DNA of 64,000 bases from Desulfolutivibrio sulfodismutans DSM 3696 (GTDB lineage: Bacteria > Desulfobacterota > Desulfovibrionia > Desulfovibrionales > Desulfovibrionaceae). The translations under genes were made by a program, and so were the position numbers. Position 1 is the stretch's first letter. Each line of letters opens with the position of its first letter. Below, piece by piece: positions 1 to 9,853 of the stretch. The stretch covers positions 3,803,001 to 3,867,000 of the forward strand of contig NZ_CP045504.1 in assembly GCF_013376455.1 (NCBI RefSeq), read 5' to 3'. The notes beneath the pieces are model-generated. The model was not told the origin of the DNA and did no database searches. It saw only the letters and a program-made list of their open reading frames with translations.

Positions 1-538
1 GCAGGTTCAGAAGATGGATGTCGCCCGAGAGGTTCCACAGGATTACGGAAAAGGAAGCCAGCGACACCACGGATTCGATAAATCCCAGGGACAGGGAAAG
101 GGTTTGCTCCACAAATTGCCCGATGTCCTCGCTGATGCGTTGGTCGGGGTTGTCGGTCAGACCGTTTTCAAACCGGAGCCGGTAGGCGTTATGCGGGGTG
201 AGCCAGCGGTGCGTACAGCGTTCGGTCAGCCAACGCCTCCAGCGAATTTGAAGCATCTGGCGCAGATAGATCTGGTAGACGGCCACGATGATGAATATGA
301 CGGCCAGGATTGTAAATCTTCCCAGGAGTCTGAAAAAGGCGGCCACATCTTTTTCCTGCAGCGACGTATAAAAGAGGTTGTTCCATTCGTTGAAGAGCAC
401 GTTGAGATAGACGATGCCCAGGCTCATGCCGATAATGGCGACGAGGAGCAAGCCGGATTTGAGCTTTTCCTCGCTCTTCCAATAGGGCTTTGTGAGTTTC
501 CACAGGTCGTGGAGAAAGCGCCTTTTGGCTGCGGACAT
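1..538 (-). CDS. ABC transporter permease/ATP-binding protein, YddA/SbmA-like, N-terminal part only
   Basis: The gene runs off the left edge, so only about the first 179 residues are visible. They form the start of a transmembrane exporter domain. A basic N-terminus precedes a hydrophobic helix at about residues 28-46 (LLLVAIIGMSLGIVYLNVLF). A second helix lies at about 75-92, followed by the family-type stretch NPDQRISEDI and a third helix near 155-170. This pattern is typical of the ABC_membrane_2 (YddA, Rv1819c) and SbmA/BacA exporters, in which one polypeptide usually carries both the membrane and the ATPase domain. The ATPase half would lie outside the window. The substrate cannot be told. 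The ATG at 538 is the first start in the frame. Confidence 0.75.
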   Translation of the reverse strand, partial: MSAAKRRFLHDLWKLTKPYWKSEEKLKSGLLLVAIIGMSLGIVYLNVLFNEWNNLFYTSLQEKDVAAFFRLLGRFTILAVIFIIVAVYQIYLRQMLQIRWRRWLTERCTHRWLTPHNAYRLRFENGLTDNPDQRISEDIGQFVEQTLSLSLGFIESVVSLASFSVILWNLSGDIHLLNL

Positions 539-690
539 GAGGGCACTCCTGTTCGGGGTATGGGGTTGCGGCGATTTGGGCGCCTCTCCTTTAGTCATTC
601 GGCGGGTTGGACGCAACCTCCCCCTTGTGATCCTGATCCCGGCATGGGCATGGTTCGCGCCGCCTGGGGCCGCCCAGGGCCGTCCGGGAT

Positions 691-1494
691 GTGCGCGTGG
701 TGCATGAACTGCCTCGCCGCATTCGCCTCAAAGGCGGATTGTTCCGGCATCCCCGGCTCAACACCGATCACCTCGAGGCCCATCTCGCCTCGTTGCCCGG
801 GGTCGACCGGGTACGGGCCAATCCCTACGCCGGTTCGCTTGTCGTCCGGCATGACGGCCTGCCGGGGCGCACGGGCGACATCCTGGCCGCCCTGGGGGCG
901 CTTCCCCCGGTGGTGTTCGTCAAGGGACCGGCCAGGCCGCGCGAGATCAGCCGGATGGATATCGGGCTGCACCTGCTCGCGGCGGTCGCCAGTTTTGCCG
1001 TGCCGCCCGTGGTGCGGCTGGTCCTGGCTGTCCTGGTCGGACTGCCGGTGGTCGTGGACGGGGTCAAAAATCTTCTGTCCCGGGGAGTTACGGCCAAATC
1101 CCTCGACGCGGCGAGCGTGGGGCTGTGCCTTGCGGTGGGCAATTCCCCGTCCGTGTGCGCCATCGCCCTGATGCGCATTTTCGGCGACTACCTCAAGCAG
1201 ACCAACGACAAACGTTCCAACGATCTGCTCCACAGTCTGCTGCGCCTGAAGCAGCAGGCCGTGTGGGTCGAGCGGGAAGGCGTGGAGATCGAGGTTGCCC
1301 CGGGCGATGTGGCGGTGGGCGACGTGGTCGTCTGCGGGCCGGGAGAACTGGTCGCCGTTGACGGGGAGGTGCTGGCGGGCGCCGCGCTGGTCGACAAGAG
1401 CATGATCACCGGCGAATCCATCCCCGTCAGCCTGGAAAAAGGCGATGAGGTGATTTCCGGTTCGGTGGTGGAGAGCGGCTCGTACCGCGCGCAA
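691..1494 (+). pseudogene. Heavy-metal P-type ATPase, truncated after the actuator domain
   Basis: The protein starts with an HMA-like domain (HELPRRIRLKGG, residues about 5-75). Two or three membrane helices follow (about 92-125 and 140-165), then the actuator domain with the hallmark TGES motif (SMITGESIPV). Homology stops near 1490 (SGSYRAQ), right where the 3' end of the opposing hemC begins. The frame stays open to 1965, but there it only reads the antisense of hemC. The phosphorylation motif DKTGT, the nucleotide-binding domain and the later helices are all missing, so the product cannot pump metal. A GTG at 691 is the likely start, because stops lie at 628-636 in this frame. A true deletion and an assembly join are both possible. 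Confidence 0.7.
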
Positions 1495-1503
1495 TGCCCG
1501 AGT

Positions 1504-2439
<936 letters not shown>

Positions 2440-2557
2440 GCCGTGAAATCCGGTTCTTGTCGCGGGTGTTGGGTGCGCCGTCGATCTCCGCACGGACGTG
2501 AGTCACGGCGGGAGCGATGTTGTCTGCACGAATCCTGCCTATCCGACGCGTCGCAGC

Positions 2558-2794
2558 CTAGCCGCAGGTGGAGCAGTTGCCGCCGGAGCATCCGGCGCAG
2601 CCTCCCGAGGAGGCCCGGGGCGCGGTGGCGGTGAATCCCGTCTCGCTGGAGCCCCGGCCGACGCGGCAGCAGGACAGAAGCTTTTCGGTCTTTTGGGCCT
2701 TGCACTTGGGGCAGGCCGGGGCCGGTGCATCGGCGGACACGATGTCCTCGAACTGGGCCCCGCAGGCCCGGCAGACGTATTCATAGATGGGCAT
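2558..2794 (-). CDS. FmdB-family zinc-ribbon protein
   Basis: This small protein of 78 residues opens with the classic FmdB start MPIYEYVCRACG. Two CxxC pairs follow (CRAC near residue 9 and CPKC near 29), enough to bind one zinc ion. The C-terminus is rich in Gly and Cys (SGGCAGCSGGNCSTCG) and could hold more metal. Members of the family are called putative regulatory proteins, but a defined role is not established. A GGAGG eight bases before the ATG supports the start. It lies between gmhA and hemC on the same strand, about 118 bases before hemC, and may be cotranscribed with them. Confidence 0.9.
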   Translation of the reverse strand: MPIYEYVCRACGAQFEDIVSADAPAPACPKCKAQKTEKLLSCCRVGRGSSETGFTATAPRASSGGCAGCSGGNCSTCG

Positions 2795-2850
2795 GGCAAA
2801 AACCTCCGTTTTTCCGTGAAAAATGGGCGCGGGCCAGGGGGCGTGCCCGG

Positions 2851-3465
2851 CTATCCCTCGTCGAGATAGGGGCGCAACTCCATGACCGCTTCAAAAAGAT
2901 AATAATCAACCAGCCGACAGAGAAGATGTCCGGTGGCGATATGGATTTCCTGGATGAGCGCGGTGGTGGTGTGGGGCACGAGCAGGGCGAAGTCGCTTAA
3001 GGGGACGATCTCCCCGTTTTGGCCGGCCAGGCCCACGGTGACCATGCCCTTGTCGCGGGCGGCGCGCATGGCCTCCAGGACGTTTGGGCTGTTGCCCGAG
3101 GTGGAGATGCCGACGAGCACGTCGCCGCGCGCCCCCAGGGCCTGCACCTGCTTGGCGAAAATCCGTTCGAAGCCGTAGTCGTTGCCGATGGCCGTCAGCG
3201 CCGAGGTGTCCGTGGTCAGGGCCAGGGCGGGCAGGGGCGGGCGTTCGATCTGGAAGCGGTTGACGAATTCGGCGGCCAGATGCTGGGCGTCGGCCGCGCT
3301 GCCGCCGTTGCCGCACAATACAATCTTGCCGCCCCGGGCCAGACAGACGGCCATGGTCCGGGCCACCCGGGCGATATGCTCGGCGTTTTCGGCGAAAAAG
3401 CGCTCCCGCAGGGCGCAGCCTTCCCGGGCATACCCCAGGATGTCTTCCACCACATGGCCGGACAT
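2851..3465 (-). CDS. gmhA: Sedoheptulose-7-phosphate isomerase
   Basis: This SIS-domain enzyme of 204 residues converts sedoheptulose 7-phosphate to D-glycero-D-manno-heptose 7-phosphate, the first step to the heptose of the lipopolysaccharide core. It acts in the cytosol. The phosphosugar-binding motif CGNGGSAADAQHLAAEFVNRF and the second loop GISTSGNSPNVLEAM are both complete, as is the C-terminal QEIHIATGHLLC with the metal and catalytic residues of GmhA. DiaA-type SIS proteins look similar, but the QEIH..GH motif favours GmhA. It is the first gene of the leftward gmhA-fmdB-hemC series, and the opposite-strand HDOD gene starts about 230 bases away. Confidence 0.9.
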   Translation of the reverse strand: MSGHVVEDILGYAREGCALRERFFAENAEHIARVARTMAVCLARGGKIVLCGNGGSAADAQHLAAEFVNRFQIERPPLPALALTTDTSALTAIGNDYGFERIFAKQVQALGARGDVLVGISTSGNSPNVLEAMRAARDKGMVTVGLAGQNGEIVPLSDFALLVPHTTTALIQEIHIATGHLLCRLVDYYLFEAVMELRPYLDEG

Positions 3466-3691
3466 GCGCTATGATCCTTTGCGATGGTGATGCGCCGCCA
3501 CACGACGGCGCACATGTTGAAAAAAAACGACCCTATCCCAAGACGCTGGCGATGACAACGAGGCCGCGCCCGCCGCACGCGCCTCGGGTCGGCCGGGGTT
3601 TTGGCGTGGGGCCGAGCAAAGCTTGTGCCCGGAGGGGGTTTGGCGTACATCCTTTACGTCGCCCAAGGCGGCACAGCCAGGGAGCTTCCCC

Positions 3692-4765
3692 ATGACCGAC
3701 ACCCCCGCCATGGACATTGATCCGGCACTTGCGGCCGCCGCCCGGGAAAAGACCGCCGCCCGATTCATCGGCACGGATCTGGCCCATCCGGCCGTGGCCG
3801 CGCTTTTCGAACTGAGCGTCATGCGCCTGGCCCGCGAGGCGGTTGCCGATCCCGGGCGCGTCAAGCCCACGCCGCCGCCCCCCCCGGGGCCGCTCCAGAT
3901 GGGGGCGGCCGAATTCGGGCCGTCGCGGCGACTGGTGGACGATATCGTGCCGCCGCCCCTGCCCCGGGCCTTTCTGGCCCTCCAGGAGGTGCTCGGCAAC
4001 CCGCGCTCCTCCCTGCGCGACATCGCCGCCGTGGTGTCCCACGATCCGGGCCTGTCGGCCCTTTTGCTCAAGCTGGCCAACAGCGCCTTTTACGGCTTTT
4101 CCGGGCGGGTGGACACCATCGAACGGGCTGTGGGGCTGCTGGGGGCCGCCGAGGTGCATGCCCTGGCCGCCGGGGCCGCCGTGAGCACCCTTTTTCGGGA
4201 CAATCCCTATCCCGATCTCCTCGATATTCCGCTTTTTTGGAAGCACAGCGTGGCCTGCGCCATCGTGTCCCGCTTCCTGGCCGAACGGTGCGGCCAGAAG
4301 AATCCGGAACGCTTTTTCCTGGCCGGGCTGCTGCACGACATCGGCAAGGTGCTTTTGGCCGTGGCCGAGCCGGAAATGGTGGGCATGGCCCTGGAGCTGG
4401 CCCGTCGCGACAATCTGTCCGTCCTGCGGGCGGAAAAACACGTCTTCGCCTTCGACCACGCCGAGCTGGGAGGCCGGGTCATCGCCAAATGGCATTTCCC
4501 CGACGCCCTGGCCCTGATCGTGGCCGGGCACCATGATCCCCAGTTGTGCGGCCACGACCCCGAACCGGCCCTGGTGCATGTGGCCGACATGGTCGTCCTG
4601 GCCCTGGGGGTCGGGACGCGCCCGGACCCCCTCGTCCCGGCCCTGTGCCCCGAGGCCTTTGCCTCCCTGAACATCCATCCCCAGGATCTGTGCCTGGCCG
4701 CTGCGGAACTTGACGAACGCCTGCCGCCCCTGAGCATGGCCTTCCTGGAGACGGGGACGCGGTAA
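3692..4765 (+). CDS. HDOD-domain signalling protein
   Basis: This is a soluble protein of 357 residues. An HDOD domain lies at about residues 85-285, with family stretches such as ISHDPGLSALLLKLANSAFYGF and the degraded HD motif FFLAGLLHDIGKVLL. HDOD proteins are usually non-catalytic relatives of HD-GYP phosphodiesterases and act in signalling, motility or cell-cycle control. Here the HDIGK residues are kept. The N-terminal 80 residues carry a proline-rich stretch (TPPPPPGPLQ). The ATG at 3692 is chosen because AGGGAG stands seven bases before it. The longer frame from 3623 would add 23 residues unlike the family. Confidence 0.88.
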   Translation: MTDTPAMDIDPALAAAAREKTAARFIGTDLAHPAVAALFELSVMRLAREAVADPGRVKPTPPPPPGPLQMGAAEFGPSRRLVDDIVPPPLPRAFLALQEVLGNPRSSLRDIAAVVSHDPGLSALLLKLANSAFYGFSGRVDTIERAVGLLGAAEVHALAAGAAVSTLFRDNPYPDLLDIPLFWKHSVACAIVSRFLAERCGQKNPERFFLAGLLHDIGKVLLAVAEPEMVGMALELARRDNLSVLRAEKHVFAFDHAELGGRVIAKWHFPDALALIVAGHHDPQLCGHDPEPALVHVADMVVLALGVGTRPDPLVPALCPEAFASLNIHPQDLCLAAAELDERLPPLSMAFLETGTR

Positions 4766-4833
4766 GTCCCGGGGGCGTCCCTTCGGGGCCGCCGTCCCCG
4801 CCATGTTCTCGACCCTTTTCCCTGGAATTGCGC

Positions 4834-5433
4834 ATGAACCGATGTCTTGCCGTGTGTCTGCTTGTTTCGGCCCTGGCCCTGTGTCCGGCGTCCGGCGTCC
4901 GCCAGGCCCTTGGCGCGGAGACCGCCCCGCACCCCAAAAGTTCGCCCGGCGTCCCGGCCCCGGCGGCGGAGCCCCCGGCCTCGTTCCACGGCATCGCCTG
5001 GGGAACCCCCCTGGCCGACATCACGGGCATGACCGTGGTCGAAAAAAACGGCCCGGCCGCCTATGCCAAGGTCACGGGCCTGCCGCCCCGCATCGCCGAG
5101 GTGGAGGTGACCGAGGTGGTCTACGCCTTTTGCAATGATCTTTTTTCCGGGGCCATGGCCACCTTTCAGGGCAGGGATCGCCTGGAGGCCCTCCGGGCCG
5201 TGGTCGCCAAACGCTACGGCCAGCCCGTGACCCCCGGGGGAACAGCGGAAAACGTGGGCTGGCCCCTTGGGGATGTGATGATCATGCTGGAATATGACGC
5301 CCCCATCGGCGTCGGGGTGCTCAGCTATCTCCATGCCCCGACCTTTCTCCCCTGCAAAGGCGTGGGGGAGCAGACACCCGCCGAGACCATCCCCCAGACG
5401 GCGGCCCCTGCGACGCCGCCCAAAGCGCCATGA
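4834..5433 (+). CDS. Secreted protein of unknown function
   Basis: A protein of 199 residues not recognised beyond its export signal. The first 25 residues (MNRCLAVCLLVSALALCPASG) form a signal peptide. A proline and alanine-rich linker runs to about residue 50. A globular part of about 120 residues follows, beginning FHGIAWGTPLADITGM, a pattern seen in small periplasmic proteins in which a substrate-loading domain starts with a GxxWGT motif. The C-terminus is again rich in Pro and Ala. An in-frame TTG lies at 4828, but the ATG at 4834 fits the signal peptide better. The stop overlaps the next start (ATGA at 5430), so the two genes are translationally coupled. Confidence 0.75.
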   Translation: MNRCLAVCLLVSALALCPASGVRQALGAETAPHPKSSPGVPAPAAEPPASFHGIAWGTPLADITGMTVVEKNGPAAYAKVTGLPPRIAEVEVTEVVYAFCNDLFSGAMATFQGRDRLEALRAVVAKRYGQPVTPGGTAENVGWPLGDVMIMLEYDAPIGVGVLSYLHAPTFLPCKGVGEQTPAETIPQTAAPATPPKAP

Positions 5434-5852
5434 AACACCGCCTGTACCTCGCCATCCCCGTCCTGTTTGCGGTCTGCCTCCTGGTCCGGCCCCTCCCCGG
5501 CCAGGGGGCGGCCGAACCCAAGGCCATGCCCTTCAACGACACCTCGATTTTTAATTATTTTAAAAATGTCGAGGAAAAAGAGGGAAGTTTTGATCGGATC
5601 ATGAGCCAGGAGGAGTTCGTCAGCCGCCGCTGCGCCCTGTATGCCCAGGTCATGGGTGAGGCGGGCTACGACTTCGAGGCCACGGTCAAGGCCGCAGCCG
5701 TGTCCTCGGTCAGGATGGGGGACATGTCGCGCAATCCCCGGTTCAAGTTCCTGGCCGGGGTCTTTCAGATTCATCCAAAGGAATTTCTGGCCCGAAAGAT
5801 CATTTCGGAAGAGACATATCAGGCGGTCATGGCGGTTTTCGAGGGAAAATGA
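5430..5852 (+). CDS. Small secreted protein of unknown function
   Basis: A protein of 140 residues with a clear signal peptide (LYLAIPVLFAVCLLV, cleavage likely after GQGAA near residue 28). The mature part is mostly helical and charged, with a segment NYFKNVEEKEGSFDRIMSQEEF and a C-terminal half without cysteines that could bind metal. No family is recognised. It overlaps the previous secreted protein by four bases (ATGA) and shares its export signal, so the two are probably made together and may work together in the periplasm. Confidence 0.75.
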   Translation: MKHRLYLAIPVLFAVCLLVRPLPGQGAAEPKAMPFNDTSIFNYFKNVEEKEGSFDRIMSQEEFVSRRCALYAQVMGEAGYDFEATVKAAAVSSVRMGDMSRNPRFKFLAGVFQIHPKEFLARKIISEETYQAVMAVFEGK

Positions 5853-5909
5853 TCCCTGGCCCCGGTCTGCCCGGGGAGGACTCGGCGTGTCAGGCGGGGT
5901 TTCGCGGCG

Positions 5910-6128
5910 TCAATTGCGCTCGGGATGGCCGCTGGCCAGTCGGCATTCCCGTCCCGTCCCCACCAGGCAGGCCCGCAGGCAAAAGATGCCGTGCGGGGAC
6001 AACCTGTCTTCGGTCCCGGCCAGCAGTTCGCAGACCGCCCGGTTGACGGCCTCGGCGAAATCCCATCCCAGCCGTACATAGCGGGCGGCCTTGCGTTCCA
6101 CGATTTCCTTGAAAAGGGCCATGTCCAT
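5910..6128 (-). CDS. Small conserved-looking protein, function unknown
   Basis: This cytosolic protein of 72 residues starts MDMALFKEIVERKAARYVRLG. A helix-rich body follows, with two cysteines near the C-terminus (IFCLRACLVG). No domain is recognised. The ATG at 6128 is chosen because AGGAG lies six bases before it. The frame is open further upstream to 6242, but that part has an Arg, Pro and Cys-rich composition typical of out-of-frame GC-rich DNA. Downstream it faces the end of the secreted-protein pair. Confidence 0.6.
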   Translation of the reverse strand: MDMALFKEIVERKAARYVRLGWDFAEAVNRAVCELLAGTEDRLSPHGIFCLRACLVGTGRECRLASGHPERN

Positions 6129-6300
6129 GGCGCGCTCCTGTGTGACTGCGGCGGCCTGTCCGGTCGGCCGGGATTTTGTGCCGGGGCTGCGGGCGCCGTG
6201 GGGCGGCGCGCGGCAGGACGCCCGGCAGACAACCCGATGCAAGGGAAATGCCGGAAAAAAAGGCCGCCGGGGGCGAAGGGCGCGGGCGGGGCGGGAGCGA

Positions 6301-6693
6301 TCAGTCCGCGCCGTGTCCGGCCAGGCGCCGTTTTTTCTGGGCGTCCTGGATTTTGTAGAACAGATCGTCCATTTCGGCAGGCTTCATGAGATAGTCGAAG
6401 GCCCCCTGTTCCATGCCCCGGATGGCCGCGTCCACATTGGCATGGCCCGTGAGCATGATCACCTCCACGCTGGCGTGGCTCTTCTTGATTCTGGTCAGTG
6501 TCTCGATGCCGTCCATTCCGGGCATCTTCACGTCCAAAATCACCACATCCACGGGATGCTCGTCCAAAATCGCCAGGGCCTTTTCCCCCCGGTCGGCGGT
6601 ATATACCGTGAGTCCCCGGCGGGTCAGCCGCTTGGCCAGCGTCTCCACGTAGGCGTCCTCGTCGTCCACCAAAAGCACCCTACACTCGCTCAC
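6301..6693 (-). CDS. Stand-alone response-regulator receiver protein
   Basis: A CheY-like receiver of 130 residues with no output domain. The acidic pair (LLVDDED), the phosphorylation site (VVILDVKMPGMDG, near residue 54), the Thr switch (VIMLTGH) and the Lys (LMKPAE) are all present, so it should accept phosphate from a histidine kinase. Its partner kinase is not adjacent. The start is taken as GTG at 6693, because a strong GGAGG lies seven bases before it. The frame extends to 6816, but the added residues do not resemble a receiver. A charged tail (QDAQKKRRLAGHG) ends the protein. Confidence 0.88.
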   Translation of the reverse strand: MSECRVLLVDDEDAYVETLAKRLTRRGLTVYTADRGEKALAILDEHPVDVVILDVKMPGMDGIETLTRIKKSHASVEVIMLTGHANVDAAIRGMEQGAFDYLMKPAEMDDLFYKIQDAQKKRRLAGHGAD

Positions 6694-6851
6694 AAAAAAA
6701 CCTCCAGCCTTCATCTTTGCCGACACCACCACACTCCATATCCGGGCGGGTCCGGAAAGGCAACCGTGCCATTCTCCGGCGGATTCCTCCTTGCCCCGGG
6801 TGCGTGATTGGGGCACGATCCATCGCCAGAACCACCCACAAGGACACCCCC

Positions 6852-7619
<768 letters not shown>

Positions 7620-7683
7620 CGGCCTCTTCGTGGCCATGGCGGCCATGCGGCGTCTGCGGTCTCAGTGCCCGGCTGTTGGGACG

Positions 7684-7722
7684 CCGCAGGCGGGGGCTGT
7701 GTCATGCGCCGCCCGCCTGCGG
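7684..7722. terminator. Hairpin between convergent cysQ and usp genes
   Basis: Arms of 11 bases, CCGCAGGCGGG (7684-7694) and CCCGCCTGCGG (7712-7722), pair perfectly around a loop of 17 bases. No T run follows on either strand, so it may end or stabilise the facing transcripts without being a classical terminator. Confidence 0.4.
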
Positions 7723-7789
7723 GGTACGCGGCAGGGGACGCGGGGCAGAGGTTCGCGCCGCCAGGCTGCCGTCCCGGGCGGTCGCCCGC

Positions 7790-8641
7790 CTACTTGCACA
7801 GCCACAGGCCGGCGCCTTCGAGCTTGCGCAGGAGCTTGAGGCTGGTCGTGCCCACGATATGCTCCATGAAGGCCTGGGGTTTGTCGCCCGTGCGGCCGAT
7901 GGCCACGGCGGCGTAGTTCTCCGTGCGGGCCAGTTTGAGGATGGCCTGGGCGGGATCGTCGGAGACGATGGCCTTTTTACGGATGCGGCCCGGGTCGATG
8001 CCGTTTTCCGCCAGGATGCCCCGGGCCTTTTCGAACAGGGGGGCGGGGTCGGGAGCGCCGTCGCCGCGAATGTTGAGCAGGGTGATGTCGTGGGCGGGCT
8101 CCCCGGAGAGGATGAATCCGACATGGTCGGCCACGCGCAGGCATTGGGGCGAACCATCCAGGCAGACCAGGACGTCCTTGCGGTTTGGGTCCGGGTTGCG
8201 GCAGACCCAGATGGGAAAGCTCACGGATTCCCACAGGATCTTGTGGGAGACGCTGTCGGTGAACATCTCGTCGAACCAGGACAGGCCGCGCCGCCCGAGG
8301 ACCGCGGCGTCATACAGCCCGGCCTCGCACTCCTTGATGATGTCCTTGACGATCCCCTGGTCGCCCCGGCAGGTCTTGGTGAAAACGTTGCCCTTGGGAA
8401 AACCCATGTCCAGCAGCCAATTCTTGGCCTTTTCCATGGCCGGCAGCGCGTCGCCCGGCTGGCAGCGGGGGGCTTCCCGGGTCGGGGCCGCATGATGCGG
8501 GGCGTGGGCGGCGGTTTTGGGGCTGACGTAGAACAGGGTCAGCTTGACGGCGTCGCGCCGGGAAAAAAAACCGTAGACATAGCGCAGGCTCAACGAGGAG
8601 GTGAAATCGTCGCCGATGGCGACCAGAAGGTGTTTCTCCAT
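7790..8641 (-). CDS. Universal stress protein, two Usp domains
   Basis: This cytosolic protein of 283 residues has two UspA-type halves. The first (about 1-150) begins KHLLVAIGDDFTSSLSLRYVYGFF, and the second (about 155-283) begins RKDVLVCLDGSPQCLRVADHVG. The second half keeps a nucleotide-loop-like sequence (AVAIGRTGDKPQAFMEHIVGTTSLKLLRK), although the family GxxxxG..S/T motif is altered. Tandem Usp proteins are linked to redox and energy stress, but the ligand here is unknown. The ATG at 8641 has GAGGA six bases upstream, better than an ATG four codons earlier. Confidence 0.88.
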   Translation of the reverse strand: MEKHLLVAIGDDFTSSLSLRYVYGFFSRRDAVKLTLFYVSPKTAAHAPHHAAPTREAPRCQPGDALPAMEKAKNWLLDMGFPKGNVFTKTCRGDQGIVKDIIKECEAGLYDAAVLGRRGLSWFDEMFTDSVSHKILWESVSFPIWVCRNPDPNRKDVLVCLDGSPQCLRVADHVGFILSGEPAHDITLLNIRGDGAPDPAPLFEKARGILAENGIDPGRIRKKAIVSDDPAQAILKLARTENYAAVAIGRTGDKPQAFMEHIVGTTSLKLLRKLEGAGLWLCK

Positions 8642-8887
8642 GTCTTTCCTCAAGGGTGTCGTTTTTTCCCGTGGGGGCAGGCCGCGGGACAGATCTTGGC
8701 GTTTGGCCGTGGGAAGTGTTGCCGTCTTGCCGCAGCCGCGTCAAGGGCGGCCGGGAGGCGTGCGGGAGGGGCGGCGCCTTGGCGCGGGAAAATGCGGGAC
8801 GGGCATAAAGAACCCACCCCTTTCGTCCGATGAGATAGTCGGAATAGCCGTCAATCCCGACAACCCCTTTCACCGGACACCACAGCC

Positions 8888-9853
8888 ATGGGAAAGATCT
8901 CGGTCATGCGGCCCCGTCCCGCCGACATCCATCCCCTCCTCGTGCTGCACGCCTCGCACCGGGTGGACAGCCTGATGTTATGCCTGAAGTGTCTGGAGCG
9001 GTTCACCGACTTTGCCCGGTTCAAGCGCATCTACGTGTTGCACGACGCCGCCGCGGAAGAACACCGGGTGGTCCTGTCCCGCTTTGCGGCCAGAACCGGA
9101 AACGTGGTTGTCCGGGAATGCCCGGCGGGTGGCCCGGTCCCGGGCTGCAACGCCGTCCTGAACGAGATTTTCGCCGAGCATCGCCGGGATGTCGTGGTCC
9201 GGGTCGATGCCGACGTGTTCGTCACCCCCCGCTGGCTGGACCATCTGGTGGAAGGCTATCGCCAACACGCCCACCTGGACGACGTGGTGCTTGTTAGTCC
9301 GCTGATCCCGGTCAGCGCGGCGGGCCGCCGGGTGCTCGGACGGTTTCTCAGGGTGGCCTATCCATCCGAACGGCACATGTACGCCGGGCCCCCCGTGGAG
9401 CAGGACTGGGTCTATCATCGCTGGATGTGGGAAAAGGTCGTGCGCGAAGGCCTGGCCGCCGCCTGGCTGGACGAGTCCGGCCCTCCCTACCACTATCTGG
9501 ACGAGGTGGCCCCGCACTGCGCCATCTACGACCGAAGGCTCATCGAGCGCGTCTATCCGCTGCCCGTGGCCCCGGTCCAAGGCCTGCCGGTGACGGATGT
9601 CGAGACCATGGTCCGGGCCATGCAAAGCGGCAGTCTGCGCACGGCGGTCCTTTTGCGCAGCGTGGCGCACCACTACAGCTTTCCGGAGTGCGAGGACTAC
9701 CTGCGCGGGCATGTCTCCCTGGAGGCGGTGTGGCGCTATACCGAGAGTCTGCGCGTCGATCCCGTGGCCCAGGACGCGCCGCGCCCGGCCATCCGGCGTC
9801 CGGCCCTGCGGCTTCTGGCCGCAGGCGGGCTTCACAGGGTGATGCGGGCGTAA
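8888..9853 (+). CDS. Glycosyltransferase-like protein (GT-A fold)
   Basis: A protein of 321 residues with a nucleotide-sugar transferase layout. An N-terminal strand region (PLLVLHASHRVDSLMLCLKCLERF) is followed by a DxD-like metal site in VVVRVDADVFVTPRWLDHLV (near residue 112). The second half is less conserved, with aromatic and His-rich stretches (PYHYLDEVAPHCAIYDRRLIERVYPL). No membrane segment is seen. A family 2 type enzyme is likely, but the sugar and acceptor are unknown. It diverges from the Usp gene. Its last 22 bases overlap the 3' end of the convergent htrA. Confidence 0.72.
   Translation: MGKISVMRPRPADIHPLLVLHASHRVDSLMLCLKCLERFTDFARFKRIYVLHDAAAEEHRVVLSRFAARTGNVVVRECPAGGPVPGCNAVLNEIFAEHRRDVVVRVDADVFVTPRWLDHLVEGYRQHAHLDDVVLVSPLIPVSAAGRRVLGRFLRVAYPSERHMYAGPPVEQDWVYHRWMWEKVVREGLAAAWLDESGPPYHYLDEVAPHCAIYDRRLIERVYPLPVAPVQGLPVTDVETMVRAMQSGSLRTAVLLRSVAHHYSFPECEDYLRGHVSLEAVWRYTESLRVDPVAQDAPRPAIRRPALRLLAAGGLHRVMRA

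Noticed and set aside
14-1171. Long plus-strand frame of 385 codons
   Set aside because: It is antisense to the ABC exporter and out of frame with the P-type ATPase. Its composition is typical of a shadow in GC-rich DNA.
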